Assembly: GCA_024235715.1 (NCBI GenBank)
Contig: JACKLW010000008.1
Coordinates: 124,001 to 188,000 of the forward strand
Length of the DNA: 64,000 bases
Reading direction: 5' to 3'
Source of the DNA: Accumulibacter sp.
GTDB taxonomy: Bacteria; Pseudomonadota; Gammaproteobacteria; Burkholderiales; Rhodocyclaceae
This document shows, one piece after another, positions 52,880 through 63,771 of this stretch. The notes under the pieces are model-generated. The model was not told the DNA's origin. It was given only the letters and a program-made list of their open reading frames with translations, and did no database searches. The position numbers and the translations under genes were made by a program. Each line of letters starts with the position of its first letter. The first letter of the stretch is position 1.

Positions 52880-53905
52880 TCAGTTCGCTGCCGGCACACG
52901 CGCCAGACCGACCGCACGTTCCACCTGTTGGCCGTTCAACCACAGAGTGCCGGCCATGGTGGCGCCATCGGCGGCGATGGTCGCGTGCAGGTTGCCGGTA
53001 TCGACCAGTACGTCGCCGGGATTGCTGACGATCTGCAACGCGATGTCGACCACCAGCGGGTCTCCCGGGAGGGCGCTGGCGCTGCCTTTGCCACGGTAGC
53101 TGACGGCGTCGAGTTCGCTGCCGAAGCGCTGGCGCCAGAAGTTGCGATAGTCGGCCCAGTCGGCCCGCTGACTGATTGGCACCGGCCGGCTGTTGAACTC
53201 GACCTGATCGCCGGCCTGTCGCAGCGACAGGGAGAGCGTCTCCCCGGGCGACAGCGTCGCCAACCAGGCACCGCTGACGTCGGTAGAGGACGGGCGACCG
53301 GCGAGTCGCAGAGCGTACCAGCCAATGCCGAACGCGCCTGCCACAGCCGTTACCACCGCCACGCGCAGCCACCGCCGTCGTGCCTGGCCGCCGGTCAGCT
53401 GACCGGCGGCCAGGGCTGCGGGCGCGGCCGGCTGCGCGGGAGCGATGCCCAGCGCGTGCAGATCGTCCACCAGTCGCCGGACGTCGTGCTGCCAGTCGTA
53501 GGCACGCAGCGGGCGCCAGGTAAACTCGCCGATGCGGTTGAATGGCGCCGGCAGGTCGGCGGCAGGGGGCGGCGTCGCCACCCCGTCACAAAGCAGGGGG
53601 ATGAGGTGCGCGCCACTGGCCAGCGCGTCGGCCACTTCGCGACGGATGGGGTCGGCGGGGTCATCGATGCGCCTGCCGCCGCGATCATCGCTCGCCGCCA
53701 GCAACTGCGGCGTCAGCAGCAGCAGGAGTATCGGCCGTCCCTTCAAAGTCTGCGCGATTTCGTCGCGCCAACGGACCCCGGCGCGCAGATCATCCTTGTC
53801 GAGGAAGACCTGGTCGTCGCCGAAGACGACGCCGAGATCGCGCGCCAGGGCGGTCGCCTTGTCCTTGCCGTCTGACGCGCGATAGCTGATGAACAGCTGC
53901 GCCAC
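52880..53905 (-). CDS. TIR-like domain protein with single membrane anchor
   Basis: The 341-residue protein starts with a TIR-type domain: MAQLFISYRASDGKDKATAL, then VFLDKDDLRAGVRWRDEIAQ and LLLLLTPQLLAA. The Glu in WRDEI (residue 49) is at the place of the NADase catalytic Glu of TIR enzymes. A membrane segment follows at about 179-201 after an Arg cluster, and a 140-residue C-terminal domain (TLSPGETLSLSLRQAGDQVE ... GTLWLNGQQVERAVGLARVP) would be periplasmic. TIR proteins are known in bacterial immunity and signalling; here the topology suggests a sensor outside and a TIR effector inside. No obvious defence partner adjoins it. Confidence 0.75.
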   Translation of the reverse strand: MAQLFISYRASDGKDKATALARDLGVVFGDDQVFLDKDDLRAGVRWRDEIAQTLKGRPILLLLLTPQLLAASDDRGGRRIDDPADPIRREVADALASGAHLIPLLCDGVATPPPAADLPAPFNRIGEFTWRPLRAYDWQHDVRRLVDDLHALGIAPAQPAAPAALAAGQLTGGQARRRWLRVAVVTAVAGAFGIGWYALRLAGRPSSTDVSGAWLATLSPGETLSLSLRQAGDQVEFNSRPVPISQRADWADYRNFWRQRFGSELDAVSYRGKGSASALPGDPLVVDIALQIVSNPGDVLVDTGNLHATIAADGATMAGTLWLNGQQVERAVGLARVPAAN

Positions 53906-53991
53906 GGTGGTGCGCCCGCCTTTCGCCGTTCAGCGAGAGCGCTTGCGCGCCATGCCACTGCTCGCGGCGAGCGGATAACCCTTGGTCTGCA

Positions 53992-54927
53992 CTACCCGCG
54001 CCGCCGTGCCTTCTTGCCCTTGCCGCTCTTTTTCAGTTTCGTGGGAGCAAAGGTCGGATCGGTTGACGCCGGACCGGCGACGGTAAATCTCGGCAGAGTC
54101 GTTTGTCCGCCGGTATCGAGCGCGGCGATGTAGGCATTGCTCACCCAACCCTCGACTTCAGGGTCGGAGACAACCTTGACCAGGCTCCAGCGGTCACGCG
54201 CCTCCAGCAGCTGCAGTTCCGTACCGTTCTTCAGCGCCGCGGCAACGCGTTCAAAACCGGCGTCAGGGCCTTTGCGGATGTTGAGGCTGCTGGCGATAAC
54301 CACGTAGCGTGGCGGTTCATCGTGTTCGCGACCGAGGATGCGGCTGCGTACCGCTGCCAGCGGGAACGCGGGACCCGGGTCGATCTTGCGGCCGGGAGCG
54401 ATGTCTTCGTGGCCGAGGACGTCGAGCAGGCCATAGTGCTCGACGAGCAGTTCGGCGAGTTCCATCGCTCGTTCGATCTGTGTCTCGGTGTAGGCATGCC
54501 AGGGCGACACCGGGCCGCCGTTTCGATGCGCAGCGAGAGTAACTTCTTCCTCGGGATAGACTTTGGCGAACCAGGCCTGGTATTGGTTGCCAACTTTCTT
54601 GAGGAGACCGGCGTTGTCCATTTCAACGCCGATGGAGTGCGAGTTGAGGCCCACCAGCCCCGCCCACTGACTGACGCCGGCGTGCCAGGTGACGACGTTG
54701 AAGGGCGCCAGCTGGACGATTTGGCCTTCGCGGCCGAGTACCACGTGCGCCGAAGCGTTACCGCGCGGTTTGCGTGTGCATAAGGACTCCACCGAACCCT
54801 CGACCGAACGACCGGCCGTGTAGTGGAGGATCAGATAGCTGGGAGACATGATTCCGCCATGGTTTGGCGTGCTGCGATGACTGACCAGGTCGCCGACCAG
54901 TTTGTGGTTCTCGATTTTCAGAGTCAT
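53992..54927 (-). CDS. N-acetylmuramoyl-L-alanine amidase with C-terminal SH3-like domain
   Basis: The 311-residue protein has an Amidase_2 (PGRP-like) zinc domain: YLILHYTAGRSVEGSVESLC (first His), VTWHAGVSQWAGL, and VLGHEDIAPGRKIDPGPAFP (third ligand and catalytic part). An SH3_3 domain follows (VVIASSLNIRKGPDAGFERV ... GWVSNAYIAAL), then a Lys/Arg-rich tail. It would cleave the amide bond between MurNAc and the stem peptide. No signal peptide is seen at ATG 54927, which has a GAGGAAAG ribosome site; the longer in-frame start adds none either. A cytosolic recycling or phage-derived role is possible. Confidence 0.85.
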   Translation of the reverse strand: MTLKIENHKLVGDLVSHRSTPNHGGIMSPSYLILHYTAGRSVEGSVESLCTRKPRGNASAHVVLGREGQIVQLAPFNVVTWHAGVSQWAGLVGLNSHSIGVEMDNAGLLKKVGNQYQAWFAKVYPEEEVTLAAHRNGGPVSPWHAYTETQIERAMELAELLVEHYGLLDVLGHEDIAPGRKIDPGPAFPLAAVRSRILGREHDEPPRYVVIASSLNIRKGPDAGFERVAAALKNGTELQLLEARDRWSLVKVVSDPEVEGWVSNAYIAALDTGGQTTLPRFTVAGPASTDPTFAPTKLKKSGKGKKARRRG

Positions 54928-55414
54928 GTGCTTTCCTCGCTGTATTGGGACAGGATCGAACACGGCGCATCGCGGACGCGCCACCGGAAACATGCCTGCT
55001 GTTCCGCGAATCGTAGCACCATCCATCGTCGAGGCACCGATTTTGCTCGTCAGAGGGCATGCTGAGCGGGCCATTCATGCCGACTGCGGAAGCGCAGAAA
55101 GCCTTCCCCAAGCGGCGCACGGTCGCGTAATTGCGCGAGGACCCACGCGGGAGCTTCCGGATCACCGGCAGCGCGCACGATGAACCGGGAGCCTCTTCGC
55201 ATGCGCTTCTAGCGCCTTACCACAGCTACAAGGCAGACGTCAAGTCAGAAAAAAGCTCGCTCGCCGCGGTAGGCAGGCGCGTGCGCAATGCTTTAGACTC
55301 GCCGCTAACGTGAGCGGTCAACCTGGAGTTCACGAAGCAGCTGGAGAATTTTGTATTCGTATTTCGCATTCGAAATCGTCAGCAGTCAAACGGGAATATC
55401 GTGGGGGTATTGAA
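54928..55414. other. Divergent intergenic region between amidase and glgP
   Basis: About 490 bases without a supportable gene. Near the glgP end, ATTTCG-CATT-CGAAAT (55361-55376) is a short palindrome and may be a regulator site; the region to its right is AT-richer, as expected for a promoter. Nothing else stands out. Confidence 0.4.
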
Positions 55415-57994
<2,580 letters not shown>

Positions 57995-58002
57995 TCACTG
58001 TG

Positions 58003-58041
58003 GGAAGCAGGGCCGGCATGACGCTGGCTCTCCCTGCTTCC
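58003..58041 (+). terminator. Hairpin just after glgP
   Basis: GGAAGCAGGG (58003-58012) and CCCTGCTTCC (58032-58041) form a perfect 10-bp stem with a 19-base loop, starting 8 bases after the glgP stop. No T-run follows. Confidence 0.4.
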
Positions 58042-58124
58042 GGGTATCGGTGAGGGACTGAGCACGGCCGAGTTTCGGGTCCGCACCGATCCGGTGCGTT
58101 TCCCGACCGGCGCATAGCACAGAA

Positions 58125-58149
58125 GAATGGCGGCCAGCGGCCGCCATTC
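58125..58149. terminator. Bidirectional hairpin between convergent glgP and glgE
   Basis: GAATGGCGGCC and GGCCGCCATTC make a perfect 11-bp stem with an AGC loop, 17 bases beyond the glgE stop and 130 beyond glgP. As the most stable fold between two convergent genes it is the likely shared terminator. A smaller hairpin (GCACCG-ATC-CGGTGC) lies nearby at 58083-58097. Confidence 0.55.
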
Positions 58150-58166
58150 CCGCGTGCTGCCAGCCT

Positions 58167-60125
58167 TTACCAGCGGCGGATCTTGATGATGTGCGCCATC
58201 AGGTTATGCGGGCTGAGTTCGACGTAGGCTGTCGGGCCGCTCCAGCGGTAGCTCTGGTCGTTCAGCACGTCGTGGGCCTGGTATTGCTCGTCCCAGCCGA
58301 TTTCGAACGTGCCCAGCGGGATCTGGACGGTCGCTACCTGCTTATGGTAAGGATCGAGGTTGACGGCGCAGACGATGATATCCGAGCGATCATCGGTCAT
58401 CTTCGCGTAGGCGATGATGCTCGGGTTGTCGGTGGCCAGGAAAAGGACATTGTTATAGCCATGCAGGGCGGGCGATTCGCGCCGGATCTTGTTGATGCGG
58501 GTGATGATGTCGACGATGTTGCCCGGCGCCCGCCAATCACGGACCTTGATTTCGTATTTCTCGGAGTCGAGGTATTCTTCCTTGCCCTCGATCGCAGCGT
58601 TCTCGCACAGCTCGTAACCGCTGTAAATGCCATAAACGGAGGACAGGGTCGCTGCCAGGACGGCGCGCATGATGAACGCTGGCCGACCGCCGTACTGCAG
58701 GATCGGCGGCAGAATGTCGGGTGTATTGGCGAAGAAGTTGCCGGTGAAGTACTCCTTCATCTCGCCGCTGGTCAACTCGCTGACGTAGTCGATGAGTTCC
58801 TGTTTCTCGTTGCGCCAGGTGAAGTAGGTGTACGACTGTGCGTAACCGGCTTTGGCCAATAAGCGCATCATCTTTGGCTTGGTAAATGCTTCGGCGAGGA
58901 AGATCACGCCGGGGTGCTGCCGATGTACCTGGCCGATCACCCATTCCCAGAAAGGCACCGGCTTGGTATGCGGATTGTCCACGCGGAAGGTGGTCACGCC
59001 CTTGTCGACCCAGAACAGGAATACCCTGAGCATCTCCTGCCACAGGCCGGCGCGGTCGGTGGTGCCGAAGTTCAGCGGGTAGACGTCCTGGTACTTTTTC
59101 GGCGGGTTCTCCGCGTACTTGATGGAACCGTCGGGACGATGGAAGAACCACTCCGGATGGGCGGTGACGTAAGGATGATCGGGCGAGCAGTTCATCACGT
59201 AGTCGAGCGCAATTTCGATTTCCAGCTCACGACAGGCAGCGACGAAGCGATCCCAGTCATCCCAGGTGCCGAGCTGCGGCTCGAGGCCGGTGTGACCGCC
59301 GTGCTCATTGCCGATCGCCCACGGACTGCCGACGTCACCAGGCGCGGCCGTCAGGCTGTTGTTCTTGCCTTTGCGGAAACTGTGGCCGATCGGGTGGATC
59401 GGCGGCAGGTAGATGACGTCGAAGCCCATGGCCTTGATTTCCGGCAGGCGGCGGATGCTGTCCTGCAGGGTGCCGTGTTTGTGCGGGGTGGTGCTTTGCG
59501 AACGTGGAAAGAACTCGTACCAGGCGGCAAAACGGCTGATCGGCCGGTTGACCATCACTTTCAGCGTCGGCGCCAGTTCGTAGCCCTCGCTGCGATCCGG
59601 GTATTTGGCCATCAGGCTGTGCAGTACGCCACCGATCCCCAGGTCGATAACCCCCTGCTGTTCGCCGGCACCCAGCGCATTGTCCATTGCGCCGATGATG
59701 CTTTCGATGCGGGCACGATCCTCGCCCTTGGCAATGGCGGCCGACTTCCGGATGATCGCCATTCCCTCGAGTAGCTCACTGCCCAGCTGGGCGCCCGGCA
59801 CATTCTTCTTGCTGATCTCTTCCACCCAGGACCGGTAGTGGTCGGCGTAGGCCTCGATGGTGTACTCCCAGGGACCGATCTCGGTAACCGAGAACTCGCC
59901 GTACCAGTCGTCGTTGAGGGCCAGCGTCATCGGGCTTTCCTGCCACGCTTTCTCGCCGACCTTGCGGGCCTTGAGAACGGCAGACAGCTTGTCGTGGCCT
60001 TCCTTGTAGATATCAGCGCTGACGGCGACCTTTTCGCCGACGACGCGCTTGATCGGATAGCGGCCACAGTCGATCTGCGGCTTGACCGCTTCAATGTTTA
60101 CGCGGGGGTAGTCCTTGGGAATCAT
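58167..60125 (-). CDS. glgE: Alpha-1,4-glucan:maltose-1-phosphate maltosyltransferase GlgE
   Basis: GlgE extends alpha-1,4-glucans with maltosyl units from maltose-1-phosphate. The 652-residue GH13_3 enzyme has an N-terminal beta-domain, then YEFFPRSQSTTPHKHGTLQD, VIYLPPIHPIGHSFRKGKNN, IALDYVMNCSPDHPYVTAHP, TTFRVDNPHTKPVPFWEWVI with the nucleophile Asp at residue 383, and VIFLAEAFTKPKMM with the acid/base Glu. The length matches actinobacterial GlgE. ATG 60125 is preferred (AGGAG 8 bases before) over the TTG one codon up. The glycogen synthase gene lies 150 bases upstream on the same strand. Confidence 0.95.
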   Translation of the reverse strand: MIPKDYPRVNIEAVKPQIDCGRYPIKRVVGEKVAVSADIYKEGHDKLSAVLKARKVGEKAWQESPMTLALNDDWYGEFSVTEIGPWEYTIEAYADHYRSWVEEISKKNVPGAQLGSELLEGMAIIRKSAAIAKGEDRARIESIIGAMDNALGAGEQQGVIDLGIGGVLHSLMAKYPDRSEGYELAPTLKVMVNRPISRFAAWYEFFPRSQSTTPHKHGTLQDSIRRLPEIKAMGFDVIYLPPIHPIGHSFRKGKNNSLTAAPGDVGSPWAIGNEHGGHTGLEPQLGTWDDWDRFVAACRELEIEIALDYVMNCSPDHPYVTAHPEWFFHRPDGSIKYAENPPKKYQDVYPLNFGTTDRAGLWQEMLRVFLFWVDKGVTTFRVDNPHTKPVPFWEWVIGQVHRQHPGVIFLAEAFTKPKMMRLLAKAGYAQSYTYFTWRNEKQELIDYVSELTSGEMKEYFTGNFFANTPDILPPILQYGGRPAFIMRAVLAATLSSVYGIYSGYELCENAAIEGKEEYLDSEKYEIKVRDWRAPGNIVDIITRINKIRRESPALHGYNNVLFLATDNPSIIAYAKMTDDRSDIIVCAVNLDPYHKQVATVQIPLGTFEIGWDEQYQAHDVLNDQSYRWSGPTAYVELSPHNLMAHIIKIRRW

Positions 60126-60274
60126 CAATGCGCTCCTGAATGCTGACCGGGCGACGCCGGAATAAAGCGGTCAGCTCTGATCTGTGTGGGGACGGTCCGT
60201 TCGGACCGCCGATACCTTGACCCGGCGACCGCTGGGCGAGTTCCCGCCCGCGGTCGCGCGGGTGCTGCGACTGG

Positions 60275-61483
60275 CTACTTGAGCAGCGAATTGTAGAGCT
60301 TCCGTGTTTGCTCGGCGATGCTCGACCAGCTGAAGACTTCGCGCGCGCGCTTCTGGCCCGCAGCGGCCATCGATTCGGCGAGCGCCGGATCGTCGAGCAC
60401 CTTGTTGATCGCCGTCGCCAGATCGCGCGAGAAGGCATCCGGATCCACCGGCTCGAAGGGTGCTACGTGCAATTGTTCCAGCGGTACCAGGAAGCCTGTT
60501 TCGCCATCAACGACCACCTCCTTGATGCCGCCGACGGCACTGGCGACGACTGCCGTGTGACAGGCCATCGCCTCCAGGTTGATGATCCCGAAAGGCTCGT
60601 AGATCGACGGGCAGCAGAAGACCGTGGCGTGCGAATACATCTGGATCACCTCGGGCTTGCTCAGCATCTCCTGAACCCAGATCAGGTTCCTGAATCCCTC
60701 CCGGCGAACGGCCTTGACCGCAGCCTCCATCTCGGCAAGGATTTCCTTGGTATCGGGAGCGCCGGCACAGAGGACGACCTGCACGTCAGGATTGATGTGC
60801 TTGACGGCGTTGACCATGTGCACGATGCCCTTCTGGCGCGTGATCCGGCCGACGAAGAGCACGAAGGGCCTGCTCGGATCAACGCCGTGCTTTTCGAGGG
60901 CATCGGTGTCGCTCGTCGGATGATACTGCTCGACCTTGATCCCGTTGTAGATCACGGCAATCTTGTCCGGGTCGATGTCGAAATGCTCGAGAATGTCCGC
61001 CTTGGTTCCTTGCGAGACGGCAATCACCGCGTCCGCCATCTGCAGCGAGGTACGTTCGACCCACGACGACATGTCGTAGCCGCAGCCGAGTTGTTCGCGT
61101 TTCCATGGGCGCAGCGGTTCCAGCGAGTGCACCGTGTGCACCAGGGGAATGCCGTACAGGTTTTTTGCCAGGATGCCGCCGAGGTGCGCGTACCAGGTGT
61201 GCACATGCACCAGATCGGCGTCCACCTGTTCGCTCAAGGTCTCGAGGTTGGTCTCGAAGGTGTCGAGCGCACCGCTGAGCTTCTTGTCGACGTGCGCGAA
61301 ACTGCCCTTGCCAAAGGGGTAACCCTTGACCCGCACACCGCCACTGACAGTGTCCTGGTCACCAAAACAGCGCACTTCGACGTGCATCAGTTTGGCCAGC
61401 TCATCAGCCAGATACTCGACGTGAACGCCGGCTCCACCGTAGACGTTGGGAGGGTATTCGCGTGTCAATAGCAGTACTTTCAT
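60275..61483 (-). CDS. GT4-family glycogen synthase (GlgA/GlgM type)
   Basis: The 402-residue enzyme is a GT4 retaining glycosyltransferase of the actinobacterial glycogen synthase type, not the about 480-residue GT5 bacterial GlgA. Motifs: LLLTREYPPNVYGGAGVHVE, VHTWYAHLGGILAKNLYGIP, FVLFVGRITRQKGIVHMVNA, and CCPSIYEPFGIINLEAMACH with the E(x7)E catalytic pair. In mycobacteria the homologue GlgM makes maltose-1-phosphate from ADP-glucose and glucose-1-phosphate, feeding GlgE. Co-orientation with glgE makes the GlgM role likely here. Confidence 0.85.
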   Translation of the reverse strand: MKVLLLTREYPPNVYGGAGVHVEYLADELAKLMHVEVRCFGDQDTVSGGVRVKGYPFGKGSFAHVDKKLSGALDTFETNLETLSEQVDADLVHVHTWYAHLGGILAKNLYGIPLVHTVHSLEPLRPWKREQLGCGYDMSSWVERTSLQMADAVIAVSQGTKADILEHFDIDPDKIAVIYNGIKVEQYHPTSDTDALEKHGVDPSRPFVLFVGRITRQKGIVHMVNAVKHINPDVQVVLCAGAPDTKEILAEMEAAVKAVRREGFRNLIWVQEMLSKPEVIQMYSHATVFCCPSIYEPFGIINLEAMACHTAVVASAVGGIKEVVVDGETGFLVPLEQLHVAPFEPVDPDAFSRDLATAINKVLDDPALAESMAAAGQKRAREVFSWSSIAEQTRKLYNSLLK

Positions 61484-61721
61484 GGGGGCACTTTCTATGC
61501 TGTGGTTGTGAGGTCGAACGCGACGTCATCACGTCGAAGGCCCTGCTATTGTATCGGGAAAGGGTCCGGGCGGCCAAACCGGCGGTCAGCGCCAAGGCCG
61601 TCGCACAATGCCGCGCGTCGCCGGCTCCGGGGACAAACACGGCTGCCGGCGCGGCGCATGCGAGCACCGGCCGGCAGGCGCTGCAGGCCGGCGGGCAGGC
61701 GACGTCGGCCGACGGGACGGG

Positions 61722-61727
61722 TAAAAT
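61722..61727 (+). promoter_or_regulatory. -10 box (TAAAAT) directly before tsaB, suggesting leaderless start
   Basis: TAAAAT ends 7 bases before ATG 61735, the same arrangement as at ispD. No Shine-Dalgarno sequence fits between them, so a leaderless or near-leaderless message is predicted. Confidence 0.4.
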
Positions 61728-61734
61728 AGCGCAC

Positions 61735-62412
61735 ATGAATCTACTCGCCATCGAGACTTCGACCGAGCTTGGCAGCATTGCCCTCTGGCGCGACGGCGAG
61801 TTGCTCCGGCGTGCGTGCCCTGCCGGAATGTCGCACTCGGAAACACTGCTTCCGCTGATCCGGACGACGCTGCACGACGCCGGATTGCGCTTCGCCGAGT
61901 TGAACGCAGTTGCCTTCGCTGCCGGCCCTGGTTCGTTTACCGGTCTGCGCGTCGCATGCGGCGTCGCGCAGGGTCTGGCGTGCGCTCACGACCTGCCGGT
62001 CATCCCGGTGGGCACGCTCGAGGCGATGGCGCTGCACAGTGGCGGTCAGCGGGTGATCGTCGCCCTCGATGCGCGCATGGGGCAGGTCTACTACGGTTTC
62101 TACGTTGATGGTGTCGGGCTGGCGGCCGTGGCCGTAGGAGACCCGGCAGACGTGCCTGTTCCCGATTCGCCTGGCTGGCTGGCCTGCGGTAACGGGCTGC
62201 TGGCGTATCCCGTGCTGACCGAGCGTCTGTCGGGATGCGTGCAACGATGGCAGCCGGAACTGATGCCCGATGCCGCTCCGATAGCCCGTCTTGCCGCCTT
62301 GCGCCTGGCGCGTGGCGAAAGCCTCGACGCGGCCGACGCAGCGCCCCTGTACGTGCGCAACAAGGTGGCTCTGACGGTCGCCGAGCGCCTGGCGAGCGGC
62401 GGCAAAGCGTGA
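61735..62412 (+). CDS. tsaB: tRNA threonylcarbamoyladenosine biosynthesis protein TsaB
   Basis: TsaB is the non-catalytic partner of TsaD in the t6A37 tRNA modification complex. The 225-residue protein starts MNLLAIETSTELGSIALWRD and has SHSETLLPLIRTTLHDAGLR, FAAGPGSFTGLRVACGVAQG and VIVALDARMGQVYYGFYVDG, all typical. ATG 61735 starts exactly at the family N-terminus; the open frame upstream is low-complexity. The stop overlaps the rimI start (GTGA). Confidence 0.93.
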   Translation: MNLLAIETSTELGSIALWRDGELLRRACPAGMSHSETLLPLIRTTLHDAGLRFAELNAVAFAAGPGSFTGLRVACGVAQGLACAHDLPVIPVGTLEAMALHSGGQRVIVALDARMGQVYYGFYVDGVGLAAVAVGDPADVPVPDSPGWLACGNGLLAYPVLTERLSGCVQRWQPELMPDAAPIARLAALRLARGESLDAADAAPLYVRNKVALTVAERLASGGKA

Positions 62413-62885
62413 ATGCCGCGCTTGCCGCCGAGGTCGAGATGCTGCCCATGGGTCCAGCCGACGTCGACGAAATGCTGCTGGTCGAGCAGGGCGTCTATCG
62501 CTTTCCCTGGACGCGCGGCAACTTTGTCGATTCGATTGCTGCTGGCTACGGTGTCTGGGGCTGCCGTGTCGCCGGCGAGCTGATCGCTTACTTCATACTC
62601 ATGCTGGCTGTGGACGAGGCGCACCTGCTCAACCTCAGCGTCGCCGAGAAGCGCCAGAGGATGGGTTTTGGCGCCCGCATGCTGCGCCACGCCATGCTGA
62701 CGGCGCGTCGGGCGGGGGCGACGATGCTCTTTCTCGAGGTTCGCCCGTCGAACAGCAGGGCTCTGGCCCTGTACGAGCATTTCGGTTTTCGCCAGATTGG
62801 CGTGCGGCGCGGCTACTACGAGGCCGAAGGCGGACGCGAGGACGCCCTGGTGATGCAGCACGACCTTGACGAGGTGTCGGCATGA
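62409..62885 (+). CDS. rimI: Ribosomal-protein-S18-alanine N-acetyltransferase RimI
   Basis: RimI is a GNAT enzyme acetylating the N-terminal Ala of ribosomal protein S18. The 158-residue protein has the acetyl-CoA loop EKRQRMGFGARMLRHAM (RxxGxG/A pattern), FLEVRPSNSRALALYEHFGF and IGVRRGYYEAEGGREDALVM, the RimI hallmark. GTG 62409 overlaps the tsaB stop; the nearby ATG 62413 is out of frame. The next gene overlaps by ATGA. Confidence 0.92.
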   Translation: MNAALAAEVEMLPMGPADVDEMLLVEQGVYRFPWTRGNFVDSIAAGYGVWGCRVAGELIAYFILMLAVDEAHLLNLSVAEKRQRMGFGARMLRHAMLTARRAGATMLFLEVRPSNSRALALYEHFGFRQIGVRRGYYEAEGGREDALVMQHDLDEVSA

Positions 62886-63748
62886 GCGAACGGAGCAAGC
62901 GATCTGCTGCCGGCGCGGGCTTGACCCGCTGGCAGCTGCTGCACGAGATGGGCCTGCCGTCGCAGTGGAGGCTGCGTGAGCAGCCGGCTGTGCGGCGCGC
63001 GCGCGAGGAAGCATTGGCGATGCCGGCCGCTATTGCCCACCGGTCCGAGGAGACGGTGGCGCGTGCGCCCGTCGCAATGGTCCACGAGCGCCCGTCGGTA
63101 CCCGCTGCCGCCCCGGCCGCAGACCGCGAGCAGCAGATCGCGAGTCTGGACTGGGACCAATTGAGGCAAAGCGTTGCCGATTGTCGCGCCTGCGGGCTGT
63201 GCCAGGCGCGCCGGCAGGCGGTGCTCGGCGTTGGCGACGTGCGCGCCGACTGGCTGTTCATCGGTGAGGGCCCCGGGGCCGAGGAAGACGCCCGCGGTGA
63301 GCCTTTCGTCGGTCCGGCCGGCAAGCTGCTCGATGCCATGCTCGCGGCGATAGACCTGCGGCGCGGCGAGGATGTCTACATCGCCAACGCCGTGAAGTGT
63401 CGCCCGCCCGGAAATCGCACGCCGGAAACTGCCGAAATGGCCTTGTGCGCACCCTACCTCCGACGCCAGATCGCGCTGATCCAGCCACGCCTGATCGTTC
63501 TTCTCGGCCGCGCGGCAGCGCATGCGGTTCTCGGCGATGTGGGGTCGCTGGCCAGCCAGCGCGGTAAGACCTTTGCCTTTGAAGCGGTCGGCAGCAGCAA
63601 CGCCGCGGCCACGATTCCGGTCGTCGTCAGCTACCATCCCGCGTACCTGCTGCGCACGCTGCAGGACAAATCGAAAGCGTGGGAGGATCTCTGCCGGGCC
63701 AGGGCCCTGATGCGCGTCGCCAAGGCGGCTGCGTCGCTGCCGGCCTGA
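62882..63748 (+). CDS. Uracil-DNA glycosylase, family 4/5 type (Fe-S)
   Basis: The 288-residue protein removes uracil from DNA. The catalytic domain begins near residue 95 with Cys ligands of a 4Fe-4S cluster (CRACGLCQARRQAVLGVGDV). Motif 1 is FIGEGPGAEEDARGEPFVGP, the middle block NAVKCRPPGNRTPETAEM with a third cluster Cys, and motif 2 VVSYHPAYLLR. The first 90 residues are an Ala/Arg-rich extension common in betaproteobacterial homologues. It overlaps rimI by ATGA, so tsaB-rimI-udg form one operon. Confidence 0.92.
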   Translation: MSERSKRSAAGAGLTRWQLLHEMGLPSQWRLREQPAVRRAREEALAMPAAIAHRSEETVARAPVAMVHERPSVPAAAPAADREQQIASLDWDQLRQSVADCRACGLCQARRQAVLGVGDVRADWLFIGEGPGAEEDARGEPFVGPAGKLLDAMLAAIDLRRGEDVYIANAVKCRPPGNRTPETAEMALCAPYLRRQIALIQPRLIVLLGRAAAHAVLGDVGSLASQRGKTFAFEAVGSSNAAATIPVVVSYHPAYLLRTLQDKSKAWEDLCRARALMRVAKAAASLPA

Positions 63749-63771
63749 ACATCTTCATGAAGGAAACCGCT

